Shown piece after piece: positions 31,821 to 40,617 of a DNA stretch of 64,000 nucleotides. This DNA is from Paractinoplanes rishiriensis (lineage in GTDB: Bacteria > Actinomycetota > Actinomycetes > Mycobacteriales > Micromonosporaceae): the NCBI RefSeq assembly GCF_016862375.1, contig NZ_BOMV01000042.1:1-64000 (forward strand), given 5' to 3'. Each line of letters begins with the position of its first letter. Positions within the stretch are counted from its first letter, which is position 1. The position numbers were made by a program, and so were the translations under genes. The notes beneath the pieces are model-generated. The model was not told the origin of the DNA and did not search any database. It worked only from the letters and a program-made list of their open reading frames with translations.

Positions 31821-32579
31821 TCAGGTGAACGCCGCCACCTCGGCGCCGGCCGCACGTAACCCCGCCCGCACCTGCGCCGCCAGGTCGACCGCGCCGGGCG
31901 TGTCGCCGTGCACGCAGATCGAGGCGACCCGGCACGGCACCACCGACCCGTCCGCGGCCTCGACCTCGCCCTCGACCGCCATCCGCACCGCCCGCGCCAC
32001 CACCGCCGCCGGATCGTGGATCACCGCCCCCGCGGCCGAGCGCGGCACCAGCGTCCCGTCCGCACGGTAGCCGCGGTCGGCGAACCCCTCGCCCACCACC
32101 GGCAGTCCCGCATCCACCGCCAGCCGCGCCAGCACCGAACCCGGCTGGCAGAGCACCGGCAACCCCGCGTCGTAGGCGAGCGCCGCCGCGACCACCGCCG
32201 ACGCCTGTCCCGCATCCACCGCGGCCGTGTTGTAGAGCGCGCCATGCGGCTTCAGATAGGCCACTCTCCCGCCGGCGACCCGACAGAAGCCCTCCAGCGC
32301 TCCCATTTGGTACAGAATGTCGTCCCGGAGCTCGTCCAGGTCGTAGTCGATCCGGCGGCGCCCGAAGCCGGCCAGGTCCCGGTAGCCCACCTGCGCGCCG
32401 ATCGCCACGCCTCGGGATACCGCCGCGCGGCAGATGCGGTGCATGGTGGCCGGGTCGCCGGCGTGGAAGCCGCACGCCACGTTCGCCGAGGTCACGACGT
32501 CGAGCAGGGCGTCGTCGTCGCCCAGGCGCCAGTGGCCGAAGCCCTCGCCCAGGTCCGCGTTCAGGTCAATCGAGTGCAC
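31821..32579 (-). CDS. pxpA: 5-oxoprolinase subunit PxpA (LamB/YcsF family)
   Basis: 252 residues with the family opening IDLNADLGEGFG, the block ANVACGFHAGDP and KPHGALYN. PxpA with PxpB and PxpC opens 5-oxoproline (pyroglutamate) to glutamate using ATP, a damage-repair and salvage reaction. It is the last gene of the leftward operon pxpB-pxpC-pxpA. Its start lies 14 bases inside the end of pxpC, so translation is probably coupled. Confidence 0.95.
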   Translation of the reverse strand: MHSIDLNADLGEGFGHWRLGDDDALLDVVTSANVACGFHAGDPATMHRICRAAVSRGVAIGAQVGYRDLAGFGRRRIDYDLDELRDDILYQMGALEGFCRVAGGRVAYLKPHGALYNTAAVDAGQASAVVAAALAYDAGLPVLCQPGSVLARLAVDAGLPVVGEGFADRGYRADGTLVPRSAAGAVIHDPAAVVARAVRMAVEGEVEAADGSVVPCRVASICVHGDTPGAVDLAAQVRAGLRAAGAEVAAFT

Positions 32580-33393
32580 GAAATCGAACCGTAGTCCCCG
32601 GGCGCGCCTGCGCGAGCGGCGTCACGTCATCCACCACGCCGATCACCGGATAGCCGCCGGTCGTCGGGTGGTCGGCCAGGAAAATCAGCGGCTGCCCGTC
32701 GGCCGGCACCTGGATGGCGCCGAGCACCACGCCTTCGGAGGCAAACTCGCCGGCCCGGGTGCGGGTCAGGGCGATGCCGGCCAGCCGGCATCCGACGCGG
32801 TTGCTCAACGGACTGACCTGGTACGCCGAGGCGAAGAGTCCCGCGGCCTCGAACCAGTCATCGCGAGGCCCGAGCCGGACGCCCAGCTCGAGCTCGGTGG
32901 TGGGCAGCATCGCCGGCCCGACGACAGCACTACCGAACTGCTCGGTGCCGATCGGCAGCTTCATGCCGTCGGTCAGGCGTGGTGGTCCGAGGCCGGAGAG
33001 CGTGTCGGTGGCGCGACTGCCGAGTATCGGTTCCACGTCGATGCCGCCCGCGACCGCCACATAGGACCGCACCCCGGCCGTCGCCCGCCCCACGTCCAGC
33101 ACCGACCCGACCGGCACCTCGATCACCTCGTCCGGGACCGGTTGCCGGTCCAGGCGTACCGCGGCCGTCGCACCGGTGACCGCCACCCGTGCCGCGACCG
33201 CGAACCGCAGCGCGCAGCCGAGCAACGTCGTCTCCACGACGGCGGCCGTGACCGGATTGCCGACCAGCGCGTTGGCCCGCCGCAGCGCCGCGAGATCCAG
33301 CGCGCCCGACCGGGGCACGCCGAGGTGTGCGTACCCGGGCCTGCCGAGGTCCTGGACCGTGCTGAGCGGCCCCGAGCGGACCACGGTGATCAT
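32566..33393 (-). CDS. pxpC: 5-oxoprolinase subunit PxpC (KipA, biotin-dependent carboxyltransferase family)
   Basis: 275 residues of the AHS2/KipA family, with typical blocks TVQDLGRPGYAHLGVPRSGALD near the N-terminus and SNRVGCRLAG near residue 190. It forms the 5-oxoprolinase complex with PxpA and PxpB. Its ATG overlaps the pxpB stop by four bases (ATGA), and its own 3' end overlaps pxpA. Confidence 0.94.
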   Translation of the reverse strand: MITVVRSGPLSTVQDLGRPGYAHLGVPRSGALDLAALRRANALVGNPVTAAVVETTLLGCALRFAVAARVAVTGATAAVRLDRQPVPDEVIEVPVGSVLDVGRATAGVRSYVAVAGGIDVEPILGSRATDTLSGLGPPRLTDGMKLPIGTEQFGSAVVGPAMLPTTELELGVRLGPRDDWFEAAGLFASAYQVSPLSNRVGCRLAGIALTRTRAGEFASEGVVLGAIQVPADGQPLIFLADHPTTGGYPVIGVVDDVTPLAQARPGTTVRFRALD

Positions 33394-33995
33394 GCTCTGA
33401 CCAGCCGGACCCGGGTGCCCGGCACGAGCAGGGCCGGTGGCTCACGTCGTACGTCAAAAAGGTTTTGGGAAGTTTTCCCCACGAGTCGCCAACCGCCCGG
33501 CGAGGCCGTCGGATAAATGCCGGCATATGCCCCGGCGAGGCCCACGGAGCCCGCCGGAACTCGGGGGCGGGGCGCGTCGAGCCGGGGCACCGCGCACTCC
33601 TCCGGTAGGCCGCGCAGATAGGCGAATCCGGGCGCAAAACCGCAGAACGCCACGGTCAGCGGCGTCGCCAGCAGCCGGTCGACCGCCTCCTCGACCGGAA
33701 CCTGCCAGCGCGTCGCTACGTCGGGCAGGTCCTCGCCGCCGAAGGTCACCGGGATCTCCACCAGCGGCCCGTCCGCGGTCGCCGCCGGAGCCGGTTCCGG
33801 CCAACTCTCCACGAGCGCGGCCGTTTCCGGAGCTACGCCGTCGAGCAGAACGGTGCGCGCACCGGGCACGATGTCGGTCACTTCCAGTTCACCGGCCGCG
33901 CGGCGACGCCACAGTTCGGCGCGCCACGCCTCGACGTGTTCACCGTCGTGACACTCGATAAGCAGCGCAGACCCACCCGCACGCCGTAGTCTCAT
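33390..33995 (-). CDS. pxpB: 5-oxoprolinase subunit PxpB (KipI family)
   Basis: 201 residues from ATG 33995, with AGGA ten bases upstream. The longer frame to 34241 would cover the start of the divergent hemolysin III gene and is rejected. The family blocks FCGFAPGFAYLRGLP and PRLDAPRPRVPAGSVGLAG are clear. First gene of pxpB-pxpC-pxpA. It is divergent from the hemolysin III gene across 79 bases. Confidence 0.93.
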   Translation of the reverse strand: MRLRRAGGSALLIECHDGEHVEAWRAELWRRRAAGELEVTDIVPGARTVLLDGVAPETAALVESWPEPAPAATADGPLVEIPVTFGGEDLPDVATRWQVPVEEAVDRLLATPLTVAFCGFAPGFAYLRGLPEECAVPRLDAPRPRVPAGSVGLAGAYAGIYPTASPGGWRLVGKTSQNLFDVRREPPALLVPGTRVRLVRA

Positions 33996-34074
33996 GAGCA
34001 ACATCCTGCCCGAAGCACCCGGGTGAGCGGCTTCACTACCCGCTAGTAACCTACGGTGCCGTAACCTGGGAGGC

Positions 34075-34752
34075 GTGACGACTACCGCCCCGTTCCGGAT
34101 GAAACCGGCCGACCTAGGCAAACCACGCCTGCGCGGCCGGCTGCACCAGTACGCGTTCTTCGTCGCCGTCGTCTGCGGCATCGTGCTCACCGCGGTCGCG
34201 CTCAGCCGCCCGGGTGCGGCTCCCTTCCTGAGCTGCCTCATCTACAGCGCCACCGTGTGCGGCCTGTTCGGGATCAGCGCCCTCTACCACCGTCGGGTGT
34301 GGAGCAAACGCGGCTTTCAGGTCATGCGCCGCCTCGACCACTCGATGATCTTCATATTCATCGCCGGCACCTACACCCCGTTCTGCGTCGAGTTGCTCTC
34401 CACCAGCAAGGCCACGCTGATGCTCAGCCTGATCTGGGGCGGCGCGCTCGGCGGGGTGGCGCTCAAGGTGGTCTGGCCACACCTGCCACGCTGGGTCGGC
34501 GCCCCCCTCTACCTGGCCCTGGGCTGGGCGGCCGTGGCGATCCTTCCGGACGTGTTGCACCGCGGCGGCGTCGCCTGCCTGGTGCTGCTGATCGCCGGCG
34601 GGCTGATCTACAGCGCGGGCGCGATCTTCTATGCGCTGCGCCGGCCCAACCCGTGGCCCGAGGTCTTCGGCCATCACGAGTTTTTCCACGCCTGCACGCT
34701 GGTGGCGGCCATCTGCCACCACATCGCCGTCTATTTTGCGCTGTACGCCTGA
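34075..34752 (+). CDS. Hemolysin III/PAQR-family membrane protein
   Basis: 225 residues with seven hydrophobic segments and the PAQR zinc-site motifs: SALYHRR with preceding Ser/Ala-rich helix, LDHSMIFIFIAGTYTP in span 3-4, and HEFFHACTLVAAICHH in the last span. The name hemolysin III is historical. PAQR proteins are membrane hydrolase- or receptor-like proteins with a metal site, and the bacterial substrate is not known. The last 22 bases overlap the convergent HxlR gene. Confidence 0.92.
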   Translation: MTTTAPFRMKPADLGKPRLRGRLHQYAFFVAVVCGIVLTAVALSRPGAAPFLSCLIYSATVCGLFGISALYHRRVWSKRGFQVMRRLDHSMIFIFIAGTYTPFCVELLSTSKATLMLSLIWGGALGGVALKVVWPHLPRWVGAPLYLALGWAAVAILPDVLHRGGVACLVLLIAGGLIYSAGAIFYALRRPNPWPEVFGHHEFFHACTLVAAICHHIAVYFALYA

Positions 34753-35084
34753 CGCGCGGCGAGAACCTCGTCGATGTGCGCCTCGGCCCACTTCTCCAGC
34801 GCCTCGACCAGGCCGTGCAGACTGCGGCCCAGTTCGGTGAGCGCGTAGTCGACCCGCGGCGGCACCACCGCGTACACGGTCCGCTCGATCAGCCCGTCGC
34901 GTTCGAGACCGCGCAGCGTCTGGGTGAGCATCTTGGGACTCACGCCTTGGATGCGCCGGGCGAGTTCGGTGTACCGGTGCGGACCGTCGGCCAGCATGAC
35001 CACGATCAGGACGCTCCAGGTGTCGCCGATGCGGTCCAGGATCTGCCGGCTCGGGCAGTCCTTCGCGTACGCGCTGATCTGCAT
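34731..35084 (-). CDS. HxlR-family transcriptional regulator
   Basis: 117 residues with the HxlR winged-helix pattern: CPSRQILDRIGDTWSVLI at the start, RYTELARRIQGVSPKMLTQTLR as recognition helices, and a C-terminal dimerisation helix. The single Cys9 in the conserved position suits redox or electrophile sensing. It is divergent from an NAD(P)H-binding reductase (35203) across 118 bases, the common regulator/target arrangement, so it probably controls that gene and itself. Confidence 0.9.
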   Translation of the reverse strand: MQISAYAKDCPSRQILDRIGDTWSVLIVVMLADGPHRYTELARRIQGVSPKMLTQTLRGLERDGLIERTVYAVVPPRVDYALTELGRSLHGLVEALEKWAEAHIDEVLAARQAYSAK

Positions 35085-35202
35085 CCGCTAACTATCCCTC
35101 GGGTAAGTACTGCACTTCAAGGTGCCCACTATCTATTGGGAAGTGATCGTTGACCTGTGGCGTTGCGTACTCCTGACTGTTGTATCGCAGAGGGAGCACA
35201 CC

Positions 35203-36039
35203 ATGAGCATCGTCGTCACCGGCGCCACCGGACACCTGGGCCGCCTCGTCATCGAGTCGCTGCTGGCCAAGGGGGTGCCGGCCGCCGAGATCGTGGGCCT
35301 CGGCCGCCAGGTCGACCGGATCGCCGACCTCGGGATCACCGTCCGGCAGGTCTCGTACGACGACCGCGACGCGCTCACCGCCGCCTTCACCGGCGCCGAC
35401 AAGGTGCTGTTCATCTCGGGCAGCGAGGTCGGCCGGCGCATCCCGCAGCACACCAACGTCGTCGAGGCGGCGAAGGCGGCCGGGGTCGGGCTGATCGTCT
35501 ACACCAGCGCGCCCAAGGCGGACCGCACCGACATGAAGCTGGCCGCTGAGCACCTGGCCACCGAGCGGCTGCTGGCCGCGTCCGGGCTGCCGCACGTGAT
35601 CCTGCGCAACGGCTGGTACATCGAGAACTACAGCGTGGCGCAGGCGCTCGCGCACGGCCTGTTCGGCGCAGCCGGCGACGGCCGGATCAGCGCCGCGACC
35701 CGGGCCGATTTCGCCGAGGCGGCGGCGTCGGTGCTGGCGGGCGAGGGCCACGCCGGAAAGGTGTACGAATTGGGCGGCGAGCCGTTCACGATGGCGCAAC
35801 TGGCCGAGGTGATCTCGCGCGAGTCCGGTCAGCCGGTGACCTACACCGACCTGAGCCCGGAGAAGTACATCGAGGTGCTGGTGGGTGCCGGCCTGCCGCA
35901 GCCGTACGCGGAAATCCTGGCCGACTCGGACCGGGCCGCGTCCGGCGGCGCGCTCGAGGTGCCGCGCGCCGATCTGGAGAACCTGCTCGGCCGTCCGGTC
36001 ACCCCGCTGGCCGCCGCGATCCGGGCCGCGATTCACTGA
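35203..36039 (+). CDS. NmrA/SDR-type NAD(P)H-binding oxidoreductase (QorB-like)
   Basis: 278 residues from ATG 35203, preceded by AGAGGGAG. The open frame beginning at 35122 lacks a ribosome site. The Rossmann motif is VTGATGHLG (5-13). YTSAPKADRTDMKLAAEH and LRNGWYIENY are typical of the quinone oxidoreductase 2 / NmrA-like group. These enzymes reduce quinones or other electrophiles with NADPH. Divergent from the HxlR regulator, which probably senses the same compounds. Confidence 0.9.
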   Translation: MSIVVTGATGHLGRLVIESLLAKGVPAAEIVGLGRQVDRIADLGITVRQVSYDDRDALTAAFTGADKVLFISGSEVGRRIPQHTNVVEAAKAAGVGLIVYTSAPKADRTDMKLAAEHLATERLLAASGLPHVILRNGWYIENYSVAQALAHGLFGAAGDGRISAATRADFAEAAASVLAGEGHAGKVYELGGEPFTMAQLAEVISRESGQPVTYTDLSPEKYIEVLVGAGLPQPYAEILADSDRAASGGALEVPRADLENLLGRPVTPLAAAIRAAIH

Positions 36040-36050
36040 GATTCAAAGTA

Positions 36051-36098
36051 CGCGACGCCGACCAGCCGCTAGGGGGAGGGACGGCGGTCGGCGTCGCG
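36051..36098. terminator. Hairpin between convergent genes
   Basis: Perfect 13-bp arms (36051-36063 and 36086-36098, CGCGACGCCGACC and complement) flank a 22-base loop. It sits between the stops of the NmrA-like gene and the DUF6458-type gene and can serve both. Confidence 0.7.
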
Positions 36099-36110
36099 GG
36101 TTCGGATTGA

Positions 36111-36392
36111 TCAGTAGCCGGGGGGCGGCGGCGGGGGAGCCGTGTCCTCGCGCCGGGTCTCGCGGTACTCGGCGGTGTAGCCCGGACGGGCGACGGGCTG
36201 CGCCGTCTGCCGGGTCACCACGGTGCGCCGCCGGCTGTTCCAATACCAGAGGGTCACGACCAGGCCGATCAGCCCGGCGGCCATCAGGATCCAGCCGATG
36301 ACGTTGATGTCCAGTCCGCTGATCTCCGCGTTGACGGCGAACGCCAGGATCGCCCCCACCGCCAGCAGGAAGATGCTTCCGCCGATGCCCAT
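36111..36392 (-). CDS. Small two-span membrane protein (DUF6458-like)
   Basis: 93 residues from ATG 36392, preceded by AAGGAGG at ideal spacing. The longer frame to 36665 crosses the sixA gene and is rejected. Two hydrophobic segments (about 4-24 and 32-52) are followed by an Arg/Thr-rich tail ending in a run of prolines. The opening MGIGGSIFLLAVGAILAFAV is typical of the actinobacterial DUF6458 group. Function unknown. Confidence 0.85.
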   Translation of the reverse strand: MGIGGSIFLLAVGAILAFAVNAEISGLDINVIGWILMAAGLIGLVVTLWYWNSRRRTVVTRQTAQPVARPGYTAEYRETRREDTAPPPPPPGY

Positions 36393-36486
36393 TACCGGGC
36401 CTCCTTGATCCTCACCGGGGTCAATGCAATGCCTCGAGGATGGCTTTACCCACGCGTCCGAATCCTCAATCAGGCAAGCTGTTCCC

Positions 36487-37005
36487 ATGACCGCACGGAC
36501 CCTCGTACTGCTCCGGCACGCCAAGGCCGAGACCCCGAACGACGAGCCCGACTTCGACCGCCGGCTGACCGAGCGGGGCGAGACCGACGCGGATGCCGCA
36601 GGCTCCTGGCTGGCCGACGAACGCATTCGTCCCGACCTGGTGTTCTGCTCACCGGCGGCCCGCACCCGGCAGACCTGGCAGGGCGTTTCGATCGCGCTGG
36701 CACAGGCCGGACACGGCGGGGTCGCGCCCGAGGTGCGCTACGAGACCGGCCTCTACTTCGGTGGGCGGACCGAGGTGTTCGACCTGCTGCGCACGGTGCC
36801 CGACACGGTTCGCACGGTCCTCGTGGTGGGCCACAATCCGACCGTCTCCGAGGTGTCCATCCTGCTCGTTCCCGACGAGCAGTACGACGGTCAGGGCGTC
36901 GAGATGAAGACGGCCGGCCTGGCCGTGCACCGGGCCGACAGCGGCTGGGCAGACCTCGAGCCCGGCTCGATGCGCCTGGTCGAGCGGCACACCGCCCGCG
37001 GATAA
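36487..37005 (+). CDS. sixA: SixA-type histidine phosphatase
   Basis: 172 residues from ATG 36487. The in-frame ATG at 36424 adds an unlikely leader. The phosphoglycerate-mutase-like RHG catalytic motif appears as LLRHAKAE (His in position 11), with the second catalytic histidine in VVGHNPTVSE. SixA-type enzymes remove phosphate from phosphohistidine; in E. coli the target is a phosphotransferase component. The actinomycete target is not known. A strong terminator follows directly. Confidence 0.88.
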   Translation: MTARTLVLLRHAKAETPNDEPDFDRRLTERGETDADAAGSWLADERIRPDLVFCSPAARTRQTWQGVSIALAQAGHGGVAPEVRYETGLYFGGRTEVFDLLRTVPDTVRTVLVVGHNPTVSEVSILLVPDEQYDGQGVEMKTAGLAVHRADSGWADLEPGSMRLVERHTARG

Positions 37006-37009
37006 GAAA

Positions 37010-37035
37010 AGACGAGGGCCGTCCGGCCCTCGTCT
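37010..37035. terminator. Terminator between sixA and the acyl-CoA dehydrogenase gene
   Basis: AGACGAGGGCC (37010-37020) and its complement (37025-37035) form a perfect 11-bp stem with a 4-base loop. The + strand continues CTTTC, and the - strand ends in TTTTC. It serves two convergent genes. Confidence 0.85.
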
Positions 37036-37046
37036 CTTTCGAGCGG

Positions 37047-38903
37047 TTAGAAGACGTCCTCGGACAGGTCCATCACGTCGAGGTTGGTGTTCTCGATGAT
37101 CCGGCGATCGGCGCCGACACGCGGCAGCACCTCGCGGACGAAGAACTGCGCCGCGGCGACCTTGCCCTCGTAGAAGTGCTTGTCGGCGGCCGGCACCTCG
37201 CCGCCGAGCGCCTTCAGCGCCACCTCGGCCTGCCGCAGCAGCAGCCAGGCCAGGACCACGTCGCCGAGCGCCAGCAGCACCCGGCGCGAGCTCAGCCCCA
37301 CCTTGTACAGCTCGCGAGTGTCGCCGCTCTGCGCCGCGGTGAGCCAGCCCATGGTCACGCCGAGGATCTGCTGCAACTCGCCGAGCGCCTTGCCGAGCGC
37401 GAGCCGCTCCTCCTTGAGCCGGCCGTTGCCGGCCTCGCTCTCGATGAAGCCCTGCATCTCGGTGGCCAGCATGGCGAGCGCCTTGCCCTGGTTCTTCACG
37501 ATCTTGCGGAAGATCAGGTCGAGGCTCTGGATCGCGGTGGTGCCCTCGTACAGGGTGTCGATCTTCGCGTCCCGCACGTACTGCTCGAGCGGGTAGTCCT
37601 GCAGGAAGCCGGAACCGCCGAATGTCTGCAGCGACTCGTGCCCGAGCAGTTCGTAGGCGCGTTCCGAACCAACGCCCTTGACCAGCGGCAGCAGCAGGTC
37701 GTTGACGGTGGCGGCCGCCTTGGCCGCCGCGGTGTCGCCGGCCGCCTCCGCGATGGCCACCCGGTCCTGCCAGGTGGCGGTGTAGATGACCAGCGCGCGC
37801 AGGGCCTCGGTGTACGACTTCTGCAGCATCAGCGAGCGGCGCACGTCGGGGTGGTGCGTGATCGTGACGCGCGGCGCGGCCTTGTCGTCGTTCTGCACCA
37901 GGTCGGCGCCCTGCACCCGGTTCTTCGCGTACTCCAGCGCGTTCAGGTAACCGGTCGAGAGGGTGGCGATCGCCTTGGTACCGACCATCATCCGGGCATA
38001 CTCGATGATCATGAACATCTGCCGGATGCCCTGGTGCACCTCGCCGAGCAGCCAGCCCTTGGCCGGGGCGCCGTGTTCGCCGAAGGTCAGCTCGCAGGTG
38101 TTGGAGACCTTGAGACCCATCTTGTGCTCGACGTTGGTGGCGTAGACGCCGTTGCGGTCGCCCAGCTCGCCGGTCTCCGGGTCGAAGTGGTACTTGGGCA
38201 CGATGAACAGCGACAGGCCCTTGGTGCCCGGGCCGCCGGCACCCTCGACGCCGACCGGGCGGGCCAGCACGTAGTGGATGATGTTGTCGCTCAGGTCGTG
38301 CTCACCCGAGGTGATGAAGCGCTTGACGCCCTCGATGTGCCACGAGCCGTCCGGCTGCGGGATGGCCCGGGACCGGCCGGCACCCACGTCGGAGCCGGCG
38401 TCCGGCTCGGTGAGCACCATGGTCGAGGCCCACTGCTTCTCGACGAAGAGCTTGGCCCACTGCTTCTGTTCCTCGGTGCCCTCGGTGAAGACGACGTGCG
38501 CGAAGGACGGACCGGACGAGTACATCCAGACCGGGGCGTTGGCACCCAGCACGTTCTCGGCGATGGCCCACCACAGCGCCCGCGGCGCCAGCGTGCCGCC
38601 CAGCTCGCCGGGCAGGTCGAGGCGCCAGAACTCGGCGGCCATCCACTGCTCGAACGACTTCTTGAACGCCTCGGGCAGCGGGGCGGTGTGCGTGACCGGG
38701 TCGAAGACGGGTGGGTTGCGGTCGGCCTCGGTGTAGCTGGCAGCCAGGTCCTCGGTGGCGAGCCGGTGCACCTCGGCGAGCACGTCGCGTGCGGTGTCGG
38801 CGTCGATCTCGTCGAACGGTGCCTGACCGAACGCCCGATCCGCTCCGAAGACCTCGAACAGGTTGAACTGGAGGTCCCGAAGGTTGCCCTTGTAGTGAGT
38901 CAT
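37047..38903 (-). CDS. Acyl-CoA dehydrogenase, FadE5-like
   Basis: 618 residues, longer than standard acyl-CoA dehydrogenases (~380) and matching the mycobacterial FadE5 type. An N-terminal extension begins MTHYKGNLRDLQFNLFEV. The substrate/FAD-binding core has MVLTEPDAGSDVGAGRSRA and the typical dehydrogenase helices. A C-terminal acetyl-CoA-dehydrogenase-like extension follows (YEGTTAIQSLDLIFRKI). The catalytic Glu is probably in YEGTTAIQ. It oxidises acyl-CoA esters to enoyl-CoA in beta-oxidation using FAD, with broad chain-length use in characterised homologues. A palindrome at 38927 lies in its promoter. Confidence 0.93.
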   Translation of the reverse strand: MTHYKGNLRDLQFNLFEVFGADRAFGQAPFDEIDADTARDVLAEVHRLATEDLAASYTEADRNPPVFDPVTHTAPLPEAFKKSFEQWMAAEFWRLDLPGELGGTLAPRALWWAIAENVLGANAPVWMYSSGPSFAHVVFTEGTEEQKQWAKLFVEKQWASTMVLTEPDAGSDVGAGRSRAIPQPDGSWHIEGVKRFITSGEHDLSDNIIHYVLARPVGVEGAGGPGTKGLSLFIVPKYHFDPETGELGDRNGVYATNVEHKMGLKVSNTCELTFGEHGAPAKGWLLGEVHQGIRQMFMIIEYARMMVGTKAIATLSTGYLNALEYAKNRVQGADLVQNDDKAAPRVTITHHPDVRRSLMLQKSYTEALRALVIYTATWQDRVAIAEAAGDTAAAKAAATVNDLLLPLVKGVGSERAYELLGHESLQTFGGSGFLQDYPLEQYVRDAKIDTLYEGTTAIQSLDLIFRKIVKNQGKALAMLATEMQGFIESEAGNGRLKEERLALGKALGELQQILGVTMGWLTAAQSGDTRELYKVGLSSRRVLLALGDVVLAWLLLRQAEVALKALGGEVPAADKHFYEGKVAAAQFFVREVLPRVGADRRIIENTNLDVMDLSEDVF

Positions 38904-38926
38904 GGTGCCTGGCCCCGCTCATCCGA

Positions 38927-38942
38927 GTTACCCGTCAGTAAC
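38927..38942. promoter_or_regulatory. Palindromic operator upstream of the acyl-CoA dehydrogenase gene
   Basis: GTTAC-CCGTCA-GTAAC lies 24 bases before the start. A weaker relative (ATTACTCATCGGTAG) follows at 38952-38966. TetR-type fatty-acid regulators of actinomycetes bind related TTAC...GTAA palindromes, so this is a reasonable operator. The regulator is not in this window. Confidence 0.45.
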
Positions 38943-39183
38943 AGCCACTGTATTACTCATCGGTAGAGAGCGACAAGCCATGAGTGGTTCTGTGACCAAC
39001 CACCTCGGGAGGGTGGTCCATCAGCCGGAACGAACATCAAACCCCACCGATCGGGCAGGCAGCAGGACAGCCGTTCGGCTAATTAGGGCTTCCGGTGAAG
39101 CTTCGACGTATCGAGGTGTCTTGCGGCTCGTTGCTCCGGATAGAGACGAAGCCCATCGACTTCGCCGACACAAAGGGGGCGCA

Positions 39184-39378
39184 ATGTTCGCCACGATCAA
39201 GAACCTGATTCCCGAGCCGCGCCAGTCGGATCAGCCGCGTCACTACGTCGGACGTCACCGTCGGCCCGAGCCGGTCCCGCCCGCCGCTCCGGTCTCGCCG
39301 GCCCCGGTGGTCACCGTTCCGCCCAGCCCGATCGTGAACTCGCCCGACAAGCCGGCCGAAGAAACCGCAGCCGCCTAG
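39184..39378 (+). CDS. Small proline-rich hypothetical protein
   Basis: 64 residues from ATG 39184, preceded by AAAGGGGG. The open frame begins further upstream at 38902, but the earlier part covers the promoter of the acyl-CoA dehydrogenase gene. A short helix-like start (MFATIKNLIPEP) is followed by an Arg/His patch (HYVGRHRRPEP) and a Pro/Val-rich tail. The end overlaps the convergent phosphatase gene by four bases. The 280 bases upstream hold the divergent promoters and no other gene. Function unknown. Confidence 0.6.
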   Translation: MFATIKNLIPEPRQSDQPRHYVGRHRRPEPVPPAAPVSPAPVVTVPPSPIVNSPDKPAEETAAA

Positions 39379-40505
39379 CTTCCGGCGGCACCGACCTCCC
39401 AGCTCGGCATGGGTACGGTCGGGCCGTCGTCGGGTCCCGCGTATTCCAGCAGCACCAGGGCGATGTCGTCCTCGAGTCGGCCGTGCACCCAGTCGACCAG
39501 CGCGGTTTCCAGGGACGCCAGCCCGTCGCCGACCGTGCCGTGCCCCAGCAGGCGCCAGGCCCGGTCCGCGGTCGGGAAGAACTCGCCCTCCCGGCGCGCC
39601 TCGCCCAGGCCGTCGGTGAACAGCAACAGCCGGTCGCCCGGTTCGAGCCGCTCAACCCGCGCCTTCACCTCGGGCATGAAGCCCAGCGGGGGCGCGGGCG
39701 CGGGCGGTTCGAGGGCGATGACCTGACCGCGGCGCAGCAGCAGTGGCGCCGGATGTCCACAGTTGACGATGGTGAGCGTGCCCCCTCGCTCCTCCACCAG
39801 CGCCGCGGTCACGAAGTCCTCGTCGCCCACGCCCCGGGCGACGGCCCGGTCCAGGTCGGCCACGATCGCCTTGAGATCCGCCCGCTCGTACGCCACATGC
39901 CGGTAGGAACCCAGCACCATGCTGGCCAGCCGGACCGCGTCCAGTCCCTTGCCCCGCACGTCGCCGATGATGATGCGGACCCCATAGGGGGTGTCGAGGG
40001 CCTCGTAGAGGTCGCCGCCGATGTCCGCGGCCGCGGTCGCGGAGATGTACCGGCCGGCCACCGCGAGCGCACCCACCTGCGGTCCCACCGGGCGCAGCAC
40101 CGCCTGCTGGGCCACCGCGGCGAGGCGCTGAAGCTCGGCGATCCGGTCGGCCTGCCGCTGCCGGATGGTGGCCACCCCGGCCGCGATGCCGGTGGCCAGG
40201 ATGATGCCGAGGATGTTGACCAGCATCGACATGTCCGGTTTGGGGCTGGCGCCCACAAAGATCATCCCGATCATCGCGGCGAAGACGCCGACCACCAGCA
40301 CCGTCCGCCATATGGCGAAGGCCGCAGCCAGGAACGGCACGGCGGCGAAGAGGCCCACGAAATGCGCGCCCCGGCCGTCCGCCAGCTCCACCGCGGACAC
40401 GACCGCGAGCAGCACAAGGGCCGCGCCGAGGCCGACGCGGGATCCGGGACTGAGCGGGCGACGGCCCGCCGGCAACAAGGTAGGCATGGTTACGCGGAAC
40501 AGCAT
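39375..40505 (-). CDS. Membrane-anchored PP2C/SpoIIE-type serine phosphatase
   Basis: 376 residues; ATG 40487 is an alternative start, six residues later. Residues ~20-115 hold about four membrane segments. The rest is a SpoIIE-type PP2C domain with metal-binding ADIGGDLYEAL, IIIGDVRGKG and DRLLLFTDGLGEARR. Such phosphatases commonly dephosphorylate anti-sigma-factor antagonists and control alternative sigma factors. No sigma factor, anti-sigma or STAS gene is adjacent, so the target is unknown. Confidence 0.92.
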   Translation of the reverse strand: MLFRVTMPTLLPAGRRPLSPGSRVGLGAALVLLAVVSAVELADGRGAHFVGLFAAVPFLAAAFAIWRTVLVVGVFAAMIGMIFVGASPKPDMSMLVNILGIILATGIAAGVATIRQRQADRIAELQRLAAVAQQAVLRPVGPQVGALAVAGRYISATAAADIGGDLYEALDTPYGVRIIIGDVRGKGLDAVRLASMVLGSYRHVAYERADLKAIVADLDRAVARGVGDEDFVTAALVEERGGTLTIVNCGHPAPLLLRRGQVIALEPPAPAPPLGFMPEVKARVERLEPGDRLLLFTDGLGEARREGEFFPTADRAWRLLGHGTVGDGLASLETALVDWVHGRLEDDIALVLLEYAGPDDGPTVPMPSWEVGAAGS

Positions 40506-40617
40506 GCCCGATCGGAGCGAGTCACTGCATCAACTTGACCCGTAGTCTGACCCGGTTCTGACCACCTGTTACCTGGGTGTCGGTCAGTCGGGCCGCCGCC
40601 GGTGACAGGATGTCCGC

